This document shows, one piece after another, positions 1 to 8,307 of a stretch of 64,000 nt of DNA. A program made the position numbers and the translations under genes. Source of the stretch: Verrucomicrobiota bacterium (lineage in GTDB: Bacteria > Verrucomicrobiota > Verrucomicrobiia > Opitutales > Opitutaceae); NCBI GenBank assembly GCA_030605125.1, contig JAUWBD010000003.1, positions 1 to 64,000 of the forward strand, written 5' to 3'. How positions within the stretch are numbered: the first letter of the stretch is position 1; each line of letters begins with the position of its first letter. A model generated the notes under the pieces. It did not search any database. It was not told the DNA's origin and saw only the letters and a program-made list of their open reading frames with translations.

Positions 1-1
1 C

Positions 2-556
2 GCCGCCTCGCTCGATGACACGCCAGACCTCATCGTCGTCTCCACCTTCCTGCGCGCGATCCAGACCGCCGAGCCGATCCGCGCCCGCTTCCCCACAGCG
101 CCGGTCGAGACCTGGCCCGTCGAGGAGTTCACCTTTCTCCCACCCTCGCTTTTCATCGGCACGACCTTCCGCGATCGCGAACCGCAGAACTCCGCCTACT
201 GGCGCGCCGCCGACCCCGACCTACACCCCGGACCGGGCGGCGAGTCCTTCCGTGAATTCATCGCCCGCGTCGATCGAGTCCTCGCCCGCCTGCTCGCCCA
301 CCCCGCCCGCTTCATCGTCGTCGTGACCCACGGCTACACCATCCAGGCCCTGCTCTGGCGACTCGCCCACCCGGGGCGCGCGACCGACGCTTCGGGGATG
401 GCGGCGTGGAACGTCTTCCGCGCCCCGCTCTCCCTCGCCCCCACCGCCTCGGTCGAACTGCGCGGCCCCGCGGGCGGCCCCTTTGTCTCCGGCCCCATCC
501 TGCCTCCCCGCTACGATTCGTCTTCCCCAGCCGCCTCCGGCGCCGTGCGAGCCTGA
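2..556 (+). CDS. Histidine phosphatase family protein, 5' end outside window
   Basis: The frame is open from the first bases, so the N-terminal part, including the RHG catalytic signature, lies outside the window; 184 residues are visible. Two conserved parts of the phosphoglycerate-mutase-like histidine phosphatase fold can be seen: the region STFLRAIQTAEPI (the usual SxxxRAxQTA helix) and, about 95 residues later, VVTHGYTIQALL, which carries the second catalytic histidine. Members remove phosphate from small phospho-metabolites or phosphoproteins through a phosphohistidine intermediate; the substrate cannot be told from this fragment. The last 40 residues are rich in Pro and Ser and look dispensable. 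A short palindromic repeat follows directly after the stop. The family call is firm and the specific role is unknown. Confidence 0.8.
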   Translation, partial: AASLDDTPDLIVVSTFLRAIQTAEPIRARFPTAPVETWPVEEFTFLPPSLFIGTTFRDREPQNSAYWRAADPDLHPGPGGESFREFIARVDRVLARLLAHPARFIVVVTHGYTIQALLWRLAHPGRATDASGMAAWNVFRAPLSLAPTASVELRGPAGGPFVSGPILPPRYDSSSPAASGAVRA

Positions 557-565
557 GTTGCCCCG

Positions 566-588
566 TGGAGGGACGCCGTCCCCGGCGT
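566..588. repeat. Short palindromic element, copy 1 (GGACGCCG type)
   Basis: The stretch GGAGGGACGCCGTCCCCGGC starts ten bases after a stop codon and is found again at 10381, also just after a stop. ACGCCG and CGGCGT form a stem around a TCCC loop. No T-run follows, so it is a post-gene repeat rather than a clear intrinsic terminator. Confidence 0.6.
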
Positions 589-681
589 GTATGATTGGCG
601 AGCGGAGCCGGAAACAAGCGAGCGGGCGCGGGCGGCCAGCCCGCCGCTCATCCACAGTCCAGAATCAAATGACTGCCGGCC

Positions 682-1758
682 TCACAAGCTCCGCCCATCC
701 CTCCACACGCCCGGCAACATCATGGTTTTGGGCGTGGGCGGCAGCCCGCGTTCGTTGCGCGTGAGCTGTGCGATCGCCATGTCCACCGCGCCCGCCGCCA
801 CACGCTCCAATCCTTGGTCCACCCCGGCGACAAATCCGTCGTTTGGGTCGCGACACAGGTGTGCGAACGCCAGATCCTCGGGGACACGCAGCCCCGCCTC
901 ACGCAGCGATTCCAAGGCCTCCAGATGCGTCGAGACGACGGCGTCGGGCCGCGTTTCATCCAGCCAGCGCTTGAGATCGTCGCTCCTCCGCGCGTCGCGC
1001 GCGAGCACATGCGCGATCTCGCGATCCACGCCGCCCTCCAATCCATATCCGTAGAGGATAGGTAGCGTCGCGATCCGAAGCTCTGCGCCCGTCACCGCGA
1101 AATACCCGGCCGCAAACTGAAAGCCTGTCAGTCGCTCCACAAAGTGCGGCAACAGGCAGCCGATCCGCCTGCGTCCGCGCGCGTGCAGTTCACGGCACGC
1201 CATCATCATCACGTCGGCGGCATGGCTTGCCACCGTGTGCATCCGTTGCGCGTCGCTCGCCCGTCCCAGGCTCACGCTCGCGAACAAACGCAGGTCGCAA
1301 GGGTCCTGCGGCGCCAGGTGGAGAGGGCGAGGCAGCAACACCACCGCTTCGATCCCGCGGGCTCGCAACACCTCGGTGAGCCTCCCCGGCGTCATTCCCC
1401 GCGCCTGCGATTGAACCCGCTCGAGGCGGCACCCCAGCTCCTCCGCCCGCCGCAGCCCGCCCTCCAGGAACCGCCGTTGCACTGCGTGCGACAGCGTCTC
1501 CTCCCCGTCCGCGAAAGGCTCGATCCAGGCGATCGCCGGCACCGCGGCGACGCTCCGCCCCCGCGCACGCCGCCGCATCATCAGTTCGCTGACGAACGGA
1601 TTTGGCCGGTAGCCGAGACGGCGGGCCGCGTTGGCCACCCGCCGCGCCAGCTCCGGGCGCACGTTGCGACCACCATGGAGCACGCGCGAAACCGTGCTCG
1701 GAGAGACTTTGGCCGCGCGCGCCACATCGCGCACGGTGGGCGGGGAGGGGTTTGACAT
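682..1758 (-). CDS. LacI family transcriptional regulator
   Basis: The 358-residue protein opens with a LacI helix-turn-helix (VRDVARAAKVSPSTVSRVLH, about residues 9-30) and the hinge segment with RPELARRV and LGYRPNPFVSEL. The rest matches the periplasmic-binding-protein-like effector domain in length and pattern. The ATG at 1758 is preferred; an upstream in-frame GTG at 1782 would add eight residues that precede the usual start of the fold. The gene is divergent from the secreted protein starting at 1914, with 155 bp between them, so that protein and the glycan genes behind it are the likely targets. The effector is probably a sugar, by family habit only. It shares the PxVSE hinge pattern with the two other LacI proteins in the window, which suggests one lineage-specific expansion. 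Confidence 0.93.
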   Translation of the reverse strand: MSNPSPPTVRDVARAAKVSPSTVSRVLHGGRNVRPELARRVANAARRLGYRPNPFVSELMMRRRARGRSVAAVPAIAWIEPFADGEETLSHAVQRRFLEGGLRRAEELGCRLERVQSQARGMTPGRLTEVLRARGIEAVVLLPRPLHLAPQDPCDLRLFASVSLGRASDAQRMHTVASHAADVMMMACRELHARGRRRIGCLLPHFVERLTGFQFAAGYFAVTGAELRIATLPILYGYGLEGGVDREIAHVLARDARRSDDLKRWLDETRPDAVVSTHLEALESLREAGLRVPEDLAFAHLCRDPNDGFVAGVDQGLERVAAGAVDMAIAQLTRNERGLPPTPKTMMLPGVWRDGRSL

Positions 1759-1913
1759 CACGCTGACGTTTGAGGGCTGCACACAACGACGTTTCCCTCT
1801 GACGCGCCGGCAAGCCGGCCTGCCCGCAAACCCTTGCGCCGAGCGCTTCGGGAAACACGTGCCAACGCGTCCCGCTTCCGCTGCCTCGACGCGCTTTTCA
1901 AGGTCGCCGCGTT

Positions 1914-3917
1914 ATGCCCCACCCCACACCACACCCCCGTTCCGGGGGCGTCCGCCTCGTGCGCGCCCTCGTCTCCTCCGCCGTCGTCGCGCTCGCCGCG
2001 ACCCTCGCCGCCGCGCGCGATCCCTGGCTCCAGCCCTTCGCCCCCGAAAGCATCTGGAACACCCCGATCGGCACCGGCGCCGTTTATGAACCCATCAACA
2101 TCGGCGGCTCCGCCGGCCTCCCCGCGCATTCGCACGTGACCGTGGACCCCGAATACATCCTGCGCCCCCGCAAGGACGCCCCCGTGCGCGTGCTCTACCA
2201 GGCCGCCGGCTGGTCCAACCGCAGCTACTCCACCGCCACCTTTCTCGGGCGCCTCCGCATCCCCGACAACTTCACCCTCCCCGACACCACCAGCTCCGAG
2301 CGCCCCAACAACTGCACCGTCATCCTCGGCAACGACCGCCGCACCGTCTGGGAATACAACGCCTTCACCCGCCCCACCGCCGGCGGCAACGTGTGGGCCT
2401 ACGAAGGCAGCCCGCAGGATTTGTATGGGCTCGGCACCTACGGCGGCCACGCCGGCTCCGGCCTCTCCACCATCGGCGGCTCGATCCGCAAGGGCGAACT
2501 CACCGGCTCCGAACCCATCCGCCACGCGCTCAAGATCCTCATCCGCGGCCACACCTACCTGAACTACAACTCCACCAACAAGGGCTACCGCTGGCCCGCC
2601 GTCACCGCCGACAACTACGCCGGCAACCCCAGCGATCCGTCCCGCTACCTCGGCACCAACCCGAAGCTCGTGATGGGCGCCCACCTCGCCATCCCGCCCT
2701 CCGTCAGCGAGTCCTCGCTCGGCCTCCAGACCGCCTGGGGCCGCAAGCTCTTCGCCGCCCTCCGCGACTACGGGGCCTACATCGTGGACGACGCCGCCTG
2801 GAACGCGTTCTACATCAACGCCGACCACGAGGCCATCAGCGAGTTCAACACCGTCTTCGGCTACTCGATGCTGAACTCCACCTCGTTTCGCAACGAGATG
2901 AACCGCCTCATCCCCCACCTGCGCATCCTCGACAACAACCGCGACGCCAACGGCAACGGCATCGCCGGCGGCCCCGGCAACCGCCGCGTCACTCGCGTCG
3001 GCGCGCTCACGCCCTACGACCCCGCCACCGGCAACGCCTTTGACCGAGCCTCCATCAGCTTCGGCGGCGACATGGCCGGCGCGCTTAGCAAGGACGGCGA
3101 CCTCGGCACCTACCGCACCTCCGCCTCCACCCAGGCCTCCGCGCAGACCTTCTTCACGATCGACTTTGGCAGCGACCGCACCTTCGACCGCATCACGCTC
3201 GAGACCGGTCCCTCCGACCGCGACGCCTTCCTCCGCAAGGCCAACATCTGGGCCTCCGCCCACAGCGGCGGCGGCTTCTGGAACGGCTTCGTGGACGGCG
3301 GCCAATACGTGATCCGGCAGGCCCGCGGCGAGGGCAAGACCCACATCCGCTTCAAAAACGCCCGCACCGCCCGCTACGTCACGATCCAGTCCATGACCGT
3401 CCCCACCAGCGAGGGCGGCGACAACCGCTGGCGCCTCGCCGAGGTCAACGTCCACTACGACAACGACCCCGCCGCCACCGAGCCCGCCGCCGTCAACCTC
3501 GTGCCTAACGGCGGCTTCGAGTCCGGCCTCACCGGCTGGGACCACTGGAACGGCGCCGCCACCATCGTCACCGACCGCAGCGAGGGCGCTCAGGCCGTGC
3601 GCATCGGCGCCAACGAAGGCGGCGTCGGCCGCTACCCCGATCTGCCCTCCGGCACCAACACCGTCCGGCTGAGCTTCTCCGCCAAGTCCGACACCTCCAA
3701 CTGGGCCGCCGTGCAGATCCAGTTCCTCGACAACAACTGGAACACGCTCGGCGCCGCCCACTCGGTCACCATCACCCAGGGCACCACGTGGCGGAATTTC
3801 CAGGGCAACGTGCTCACCGTCCCCAACGGCGCCCGCCGTTTCCAAGTCTGGGTTTGGAAAGCCGGCGGCACCGGCCTCGTGTGGGTGGACAACATCCGCG
3901 TGTTACAGAATCCCTGA
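1914..3917 (+). CDS. Secreted protein with discoidin-like and C-terminal carbohydrate-binding-like modules
   Basis: The 667-residue product has a signal peptide (about residues 1-33, hydrophobic core VSSAVVALAATLAAA). Residues about 36-365 form a core that I cannot assign, with an early Trp-rich start (WLQPFAPESIWNTPIG) and a Gly-rich stretch GGHAGSGLSTIGG. Residues about 375-520 look like an F5/8 type C (discoidin) domain: FTIDFGSDRTFDRITLE, then TARYVTIQS and WRLAEVNVH. Residues about 525-667 start NLVPNGGFESGLTGWDHW and end VWVDNIRVLQN, the usual edges of a CBM4/9-like beta sandwich. A secreted glycan-active enzyme or binder is likely from this architecture and from its place in front of glycoside hydrolase genes, but no catalytic family is claimed. 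A perfect hairpin follows the stop codon. Confidence 0.8.
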   Translation: MPHPTPHPRSGGVRLVRALVSSAVVALAATLAAARDPWLQPFAPESIWNTPIGTGAVYEPINIGGSAGLPAHSHVTVDPEYILRPRKDAPVRVLYQAAGWSNRSYSTATFLGRLRIPDNFTLPDTTSSERPNNCTVILGNDRRTVWEYNAFTRPTAGGNVWAYEGSPQDLYGLGTYGGHAGSGLSTIGGSIRKGELTGSEPIRHALKILIRGHTYLNYNSTNKGYRWPAVTADNYAGNPSDPSRYLGTNPKLVMGAHLAIPPSVSESSLGLQTAWGRKLFAALRDYGAYIVDDAAWNAFYINADHEAISEFNTVFGYSMLNSTSFRNEMNRLIPHLRILDNNRDANGNGIAGGPGNRRVTRVGALTPYDPATGNAFDRASISFGGDMAGALSKDGDLGTYRTSASTQASAQTFFTIDFGSDRTFDRITLETGPSDRDAFLRKANIWASAHSGGGFWNGFVDGGQYVIRQARGEGKTHIRFKNARTARYVTIQSMTVPTSEGGDNRWRLAEVNVHYDNDPAATEPAAVNLVPNGGFESGLTGWDHWNGAATIVTDRSEGAQAVRIGANEGGVGRYPDLPSGTNTVRLSFSAKSDTSNWAAVQIQFLDNNWNTLGAAHSVTITQGTTWRNFQGNVLTVPNGARRFQVWVWKAGGTGLVWVDNIRVLQNP

Positions 3918-3921
3918 CGAC

Positions 3922-3943
3922 GAGGGCGTGATCTCACGCCCTC
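3922..3943. repeat. Post-gene hairpin, GAGGGCGTG family, copy 1
   Basis: GAGGGCGTGA and TCACGCCCTC form a perfect 10-bp stem five bases after the stop of the preceding gene. The same arms follow the stops at 14287 and 21922, and a covarying version (GAGGGCACG with CGTGCCCTC) follows 34165. There is no T-run. Confidence 0.75.
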
Positions 3944-3969
3944 CACCTCGCCCTCCCCGCTCGCCCTCC

Positions 3970-6123
3970 ATGCCCGTCCCTCCCCCCCGCCTCCCGATCT
4001 CCACGACCGCCCTCGCCCTTCTCGTCGCCGTCTCCGCCGCCGCGCTCCCCTCGTCGGCGCGCCCGGCCGGCGCCGCCTACGGCCCATGGCGCTCCACCGA
4101 GCTCGGAGGCGGGGGATACATTCTCAACATCTACCAAGCGCCCTCCCGCCCCGAGGTCTTCTACACCCACATCGACGTCGGCGGCATCTACCGCAGCGAC
4201 GACGGCGCCCGCACCTGGCGCATGCTCCATGGCGGCCTGCCGCCCCTGCCCGGCATCACCGACACCGCCGGGCTCAACCTCGACCCGCGCGACGCCGACA
4301 CCCTGCTCGCCGCCGTCGGCAGCGTCTGGTTCCCGCCTCACGGCGTCTATCGCAGCACCGACGGCGGGCGCTCCTGGGAAAAAGTGCTCTCCGGAAATTT
4401 CTACGGCAACCACCCCTTCCGCGCCGACGGCCAGGTGCTCGCCCGCAGCCCCGCCCATCCCGACCTGCTCCTCGCCGCCGGTGTCGGCGGCACCCACCGC
4501 TCCACCGACGGCGGCCGCACCTGGAGCTTGGTCGGTCTCGAACACCTCAACCCCGTCCACGTCCAGTTCTCGCCCTACGACCCCAACCGCGCCTGGCTCT
4601 GCGCCCAACCGTGGAAACCCAACAACGCCGACCGCGCCTTCGCGGGCGGACTCTACCGCAGCGACGACGCCGGCCTCACCTGGCAACGCATCCTCGAGAC
4701 CAGCCCCACCGAGCTCGCCGCCCGCGCCGATGCCGACGAGGTGATCGGGCTCTTTCACGCCTACGACGTCCGCCTCAGCCGCGACGGCGGTCGCACCTGG
4801 CAGTCCTTCGGCGAGGGCCTCGACTACAGCGTGCCCGCCCGCCCCACCTGGCACGACACCGAGGACCGCAGCAACATCGTGGCGGTTAAGGACGGCGCCT
4901 GGGTCACCGGCTCGCGCCTCGGCACCTTCTACACCCGCCCCTTCGGCTCCGCCGCCTGGACCAAGATCCCCCGCACCAAGCCCGTCGAGAACGCCTTTGG
5001 CCGCCCTTGGTGGGGACGCATGGAGGTCAAGGGCCGCCACCATTTCGGCGGCGCCGCCGGTGCCGTCTGGCTCGACCCGCTCGATCCCGCACGCTGGCTC
5101 TTCAGCGACTGGTATGGCCTCTGGCGCAGCGACGACGCCGGCGCCTCCTGGTCGCTCTCCGTCGATGGCATCGAGAGCACCTGCGTGCACTGCATCGAGC
5201 CCGACCCCCACGTGCCTGGCCGCCTGCACCTCGGGTATTGGGACCTCGGATACGTCTCGAGCGACGACGCCGGCCGCAGCGCCCACCGCGAACGCGCCGG
5301 CCACGTCAACGCCAACATGAAGGCGGTCGCCGTCTCCCTCGGCGACGCCGCCACCCTCCTCGCCGCCGGCGATGGCGACAAGGGCCGCTGGGCCGCCAAC
5401 ACCCTCTGGCGCAGCCGCGACGCCGGCGCCACCTGGTCCATGCTCACCCCGCCCCGGACCGATGCCGCCGCGCGCTACAACTCCGTGGTCTCCCACCCAG
5501 ATCCGCGCCGCACCGCCTCCTTCTACGTCGTGGCCCACGGTCCCGTCGCCGATACCGCAGGGGCGGGCGGGGTTTACGCCACCGATGACGCCGGCGAGAC
5601 ATGGCGGCTCGTCAGCACCGGCCTCGCCCCGGAAGGCGCCCCGTTTTTCCGCGATCACATCGCACACTACGGCCCCGAACTCTCCGCGTCTCCCGGCGGC
5701 ACTCTCGTCGCCATCAGCGTGGACCACGGCGGCCTCGCCCGCCTGCCTGCCGGCGAAGATAAATGGCAAGCCATCGCGCCGCCCGCGCCCGGTCAGCCCC
5801 GCTCGATCGTCGCCGACCTGCGCCACCCCGGCCGCCACTTCCTCAGCCTCGGCGAAGGCGGCCTCTGGCGCAGCGACGACGATGGCCTCACCTGGACCCG
5901 TATCCTGGATCGCGACTGTTCACGCATCGCCCTCGACCCCCACGCCGCCGGGCGCGTCGCCGTCGGCACGGCCGACAACGTTTACCTGAGCCTTGATGGC
6001 GGTGACACCTGGCGGGCCTATGGCGACGGCCTGCCGCATCGTTGGTATCCCGTTCCCGCCTTCAGCCGCGATCGCCTCCTCGTCGGCACGATCGGCTCCG
6101 GCATCTTTTGGCGGGACTTGTAG
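3970..6123 (+). CDS. Secreted Asp-box beta-propeller protein, GH74/sialidase-like
   Basis: The 717-residue product has a signal peptide (about residues 1-35, TTALALLVAVSAAALPSSA) and then about ten Asp-box motifs of the form SxDxGxTW, for example YRSDDGARTW, YRSTDGGRSW, HRSTDGGRTW, WRSDDAGASW and YLSLDGGDTW. These repeats build the two seven-bladed propellers of GH74 xyloglucanases and related BNR/VPS10-like exo-proteins, and the length fits. The ATG at 3970 is chosen over an in-frame GTG at 3928, which lies inside a hairpin and before the signal peptide. The next genes downstream encode a beta-galactosidase and an alpha-galactosidase-like enzyme, so galactosylated xyloglucan or galactan is a reasonable substrate guess. 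Catalytic aspartates cannot be assigned by eye, and a non-catalytic glycan-binding role is possible. Confidence 0.85.
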   Translation: MPVPPPRLPISTTALALLVAVSAAALPSSARPAGAAYGPWRSTELGGGGYILNIYQAPSRPEVFYTHIDVGGIYRSDDGARTWRMLHGGLPPLPGITDTAGLNLDPRDADTLLAAVGSVWFPPHGVYRSTDGGRSWEKVLSGNFYGNHPFRADGQVLARSPAHPDLLLAAGVGGTHRSTDGGRTWSLVGLEHLNPVHVQFSPYDPNRAWLCAQPWKPNNADRAFAGGLYRSDDAGLTWQRILETSPTELAARADADEVIGLFHAYDVRLSRDGGRTWQSFGEGLDYSVPARPTWHDTEDRSNIVAVKDGAWVTGSRLGTFYTRPFGSAAWTKIPRTKPVENAFGRPWWGRMEVKGRHHFGGAAGAVWLDPLDPARWLFSDWYGLWRSDDAGASWSLSVDGIESTCVHCIEPDPHVPGRLHLGYWDLGYVSSDDAGRSAHRERAGHVNANMKAVAVSLGDAATLLAAGDGDKGRWAANTLWRSRDAGATWSMLTPPRTDAAARYNSVVSHPDPRRTASFYVVAHGPVADTAGAGGVYATDDAGETWRLVSTGLAPEGAPFFRDHIAHYGPELSASPGGTLVAISVDHGGLARLPAGEDKWQAIAPPAPGQPRSIVADLRHPGRHFLSLGEGGLWRSDDDGLTWTRILDRDCSRIALDPHAAGRVAVGTADNVYLSLDGGDTWRAYGDGLPHRWYPVPAFSRDRLLVGTIGSGIFWRDL

Positions 6124-6275
6124 GCCCGGCGATTACGAGCGCCCCCGGCGGGGGTGCACTCCGCCTATCTCGGCGCGCCGTTCCGCAACGGCTTTCCCCC
6201 CGCGCCCATTCCCGCCCTACTCGAGCCCCTGCCACGCTCTACCTCCGCGCTCCCCGATCTACGCTTCCCGTTCCC

Positions 6276-8297
6276 ATGCCCTCCCTGCCTCCCGGCCGCC
6301 TGTTCTACGGCGGCGACTACAATCCCGAACAGTGGCCCGAGTCCGTCTGGCTCGAGGACATGCGCTACATGAAGGAGGCCGGCGTGAACCTCGTCAGCAT
6401 CGGCATCTTCTCTTGGGCCAAACTGCAAAGCGCCCCCGGCGTCTTCCACTTCGGCTGGCTCGACCGGCTCATGGATCTGCTCGCGAAGAACGGCATCATG
6501 GCCGACCTCGCCACCGCCACCGTCTCGCCGCCCGCCTGGCTGATCAAGCTTCACCCCGAGATCCTCCCCACCCTCGCCGACGGCTCTCGCCAGTGGCACG
6601 GCTCGCGCCAGCACTACAACCCCTCCAGCTCCGCCTACCGCGCCGCCTGCGCCGAACTCGTCACCGCCCTCGCCACCCGCTACAAGGACCACCCGGCCCT
6701 CGCGATGTGGCACATCAACAACGAATACGCCTGCCACGTCCCCGCCGACTACGGCAACGAGACCGCCGCCGCCTTCCGCGAGTGGCTCAAACAACGCCAC
6801 GGCTCGCTCGAGGCCCTCAACGCCGCCTGGGGCACCGCCTTCTGGAGCCAGCACTACTACGACTGGAGCGAGATCATCCCGCCGCGCGCGATGCCCAGCT
6901 TCCAGAACCCCGGCCAGTGCCTCGACTTCGCCCGCTTCTCCAGCGACGCCCTCCTCGAGTGCTGCCTCGTCGAGCAGCGAATCCTCCGCGCCATTACACC
7001 GGACAAGCCGGTCACGACCAACTTCATGGAGTGGGTCAAGGCCCTCGACTACCGCAAGTGGGCCGAGCACCTCGACTTCACCTGCCTCGACATCTACCCC
7101 GAGCCCACCGGCAGCTCCCGCCCCCTTGCGCAAAACGCCGACATGACCCGCTCCTGGCGCCCCGACGTGCCGTGGTTCATCATGGAACAGGTCACCACCC
7201 ACGTGAACTGGCGCTCGCGCAACGCGACCAAGCGCCCCGGCCTCATGCGCCTCTGGAGCTACGCCGCCATCGCCCGCGGCGCCGACGGCATCTGCTTTTT
7301 CCAATGGCGCCAGGCCCGCGCCGGCGCCGAGAAATTCCACGGCTCCATGCTCGGCCACGGCGACCCCGCCACGCAGCGCTGCTTCCAGGAGACCAAGCAG
7401 CTCGGCAACGAGCTCGCCCACCTCGGCGAAATCGCCGGCTCGAAGATCCGCGCCGAGACCGCCATCTACTTCGACCAGCAAAACTGGTGGGCCCTCGAAC
7501 TCCCCAGCAAACCCAACGCCGACCTCAAGTATAACCGCGGCGTCGAGAACTTCTACACCCCGCTCCTCCGCGCCAACCTCGCGGTGGACTTCGCCTTCGC
7601 CGTCTCTGATCTCTCGCGCTACAAGGTCGTCTTCGCCCCCGCGCTCTACCTCGTCGCGCCCGGCGTGGCGGAGAAACTCGAAGCCTTCGTCGCCGCCGGC
7701 GGCCAACTGGTGCTCACCTACTTCAGCGGCATCGTGGACGAGCACGACCGCGTGCACCTAGGCGGCTACCCCGCGCCCTTCCGCCAGCTGCTCGGCCTCG
7801 AGGTCGAGGAGTGGGCCGTGCCGCCCGACGACCGCGCCTCGTCGCTCGCCATCACGCCCGCCGGCGCCGCGCTCGGCCTGCCGGGAAAACTCGCTTCGTC
7901 CTTCTGGGCCGAGGCGATCCGCGCCGAGGGCTGCGAAGTGCTCGCCACCTTCACCGAGGGCTACCTCGCCGGTCGCCCCGCCCTCACCCGCCGCGCCCAC
8001 GGCAAGGGCCACGCCTGGTATCTCGGCACCGAACTCGACGCCGCCGGCTACGCCGCGCTGGTGAAAACCGTGACCGACACCGCCGGCCTGCGCCCGCCCC
8101 TCGCCGCGCCCGCCGACGTCGAGGTCGTCGAGCGCCACGCCGCCGACGGCACGCGCTACGCCTTCGTCCTCAACCACCGCGACGAACCCGTCACCGTATC
8201 CGATCCTTCGCTACGCGGCCGCGAGCTGCTTTCTGCCCGCGATCTCGCCGGCGCGCTCGAGCTGCCCCCGCTCGGCGTCGCCATCGTCCGGCGCTAA
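6276..8297 (+). CDS. GH42 beta-galactosidase
   Basis: The 673-residue protein begins GRLFYGGDYNPEQW, the hallmark opening of GH42, and has full family length. The acid/base glutamate lies in HINNEYAC (E150) and the nucleophile in WFIMEQVT (E304). The TIM barrel is followed by the trimerisation domain (about residues 395-590, SRYKVVFAPALYLVAP) and a short C-terminal beta domain. No signal peptide is visible, so it should act in the cytoplasm or periplasm on beta-galactosides released from polysaccharide. The ATG at 6276 is used because upstream in-frame sequence is Pro/Arg-rich and not family-like. The next gene starts only ten bases after the stop, so the two are surely co-transcribed. GH42 enzymes may also accept alpha-L-arabinosides. 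Confidence 0.95.
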   Translation: MPSLPPGRLFYGGDYNPEQWPESVWLEDMRYMKEAGVNLVSIGIFSWAKLQSAPGVFHFGWLDRLMDLLAKNGIMADLATATVSPPAWLIKLHPEILPTLADGSRQWHGSRQHYNPSSSAYRAACAELVTALATRYKDHPALAMWHINNEYACHVPADYGNETAAAFREWLKQRHGSLEALNAAWGTAFWSQHYYDWSEIIPPRAMPSFQNPGQCLDFARFSSDALLECCLVEQRILRAITPDKPVTTNFMEWVKALDYRKWAEHLDFTCLDIYPEPTGSSRPLAQNADMTRSWRPDVPWFIMEQVTTHVNWRSRNATKRPGLMRLWSYAAIARGADGICFFQWRQARAGAEKFHGSMLGHGDPATQRCFQETKQLGNELAHLGEIAGSKIRAETAIYFDQQNWWALELPSKPNADLKYNRGVENFYTPLLRANLAVDFAFAVSDLSRYKVVFAPALYLVAPGVAEKLEAFVAAGGQLVLTYFSGIVDEHDRVHLGGYPAPFRQLLGLEVEEWAVPPDDRASSLAITPAGAALGLPGKLASSFWAEAIRAEGCEVLATFTEGYLAGRPALTRRAHGKGHAWYLGTELDAAGYAALVKTVTDTAGLRPPLAAPADVEVVERHAADGTRYAFVLNHRDEPVTVSDPSLRGRELLSARDLAGALELPPLGVAIVRR

Positions 8298-8307
8298 GCC
8301 CCTCCCC

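Noticed and set aside
1758-3845. Long open frame antisense to the secreted protein
   Set aside because: It is a Gly/Ala/Val-rich mirror of a high-GC gene, without any domain or signal. The forward frame has a signal peptide and modules.
3922-3943. GAGGGCGTG hairpins as classical intrinsic terminators
   Set aside because: None is followed by a T-run, unlike the hairpins at 27481 and 41682.
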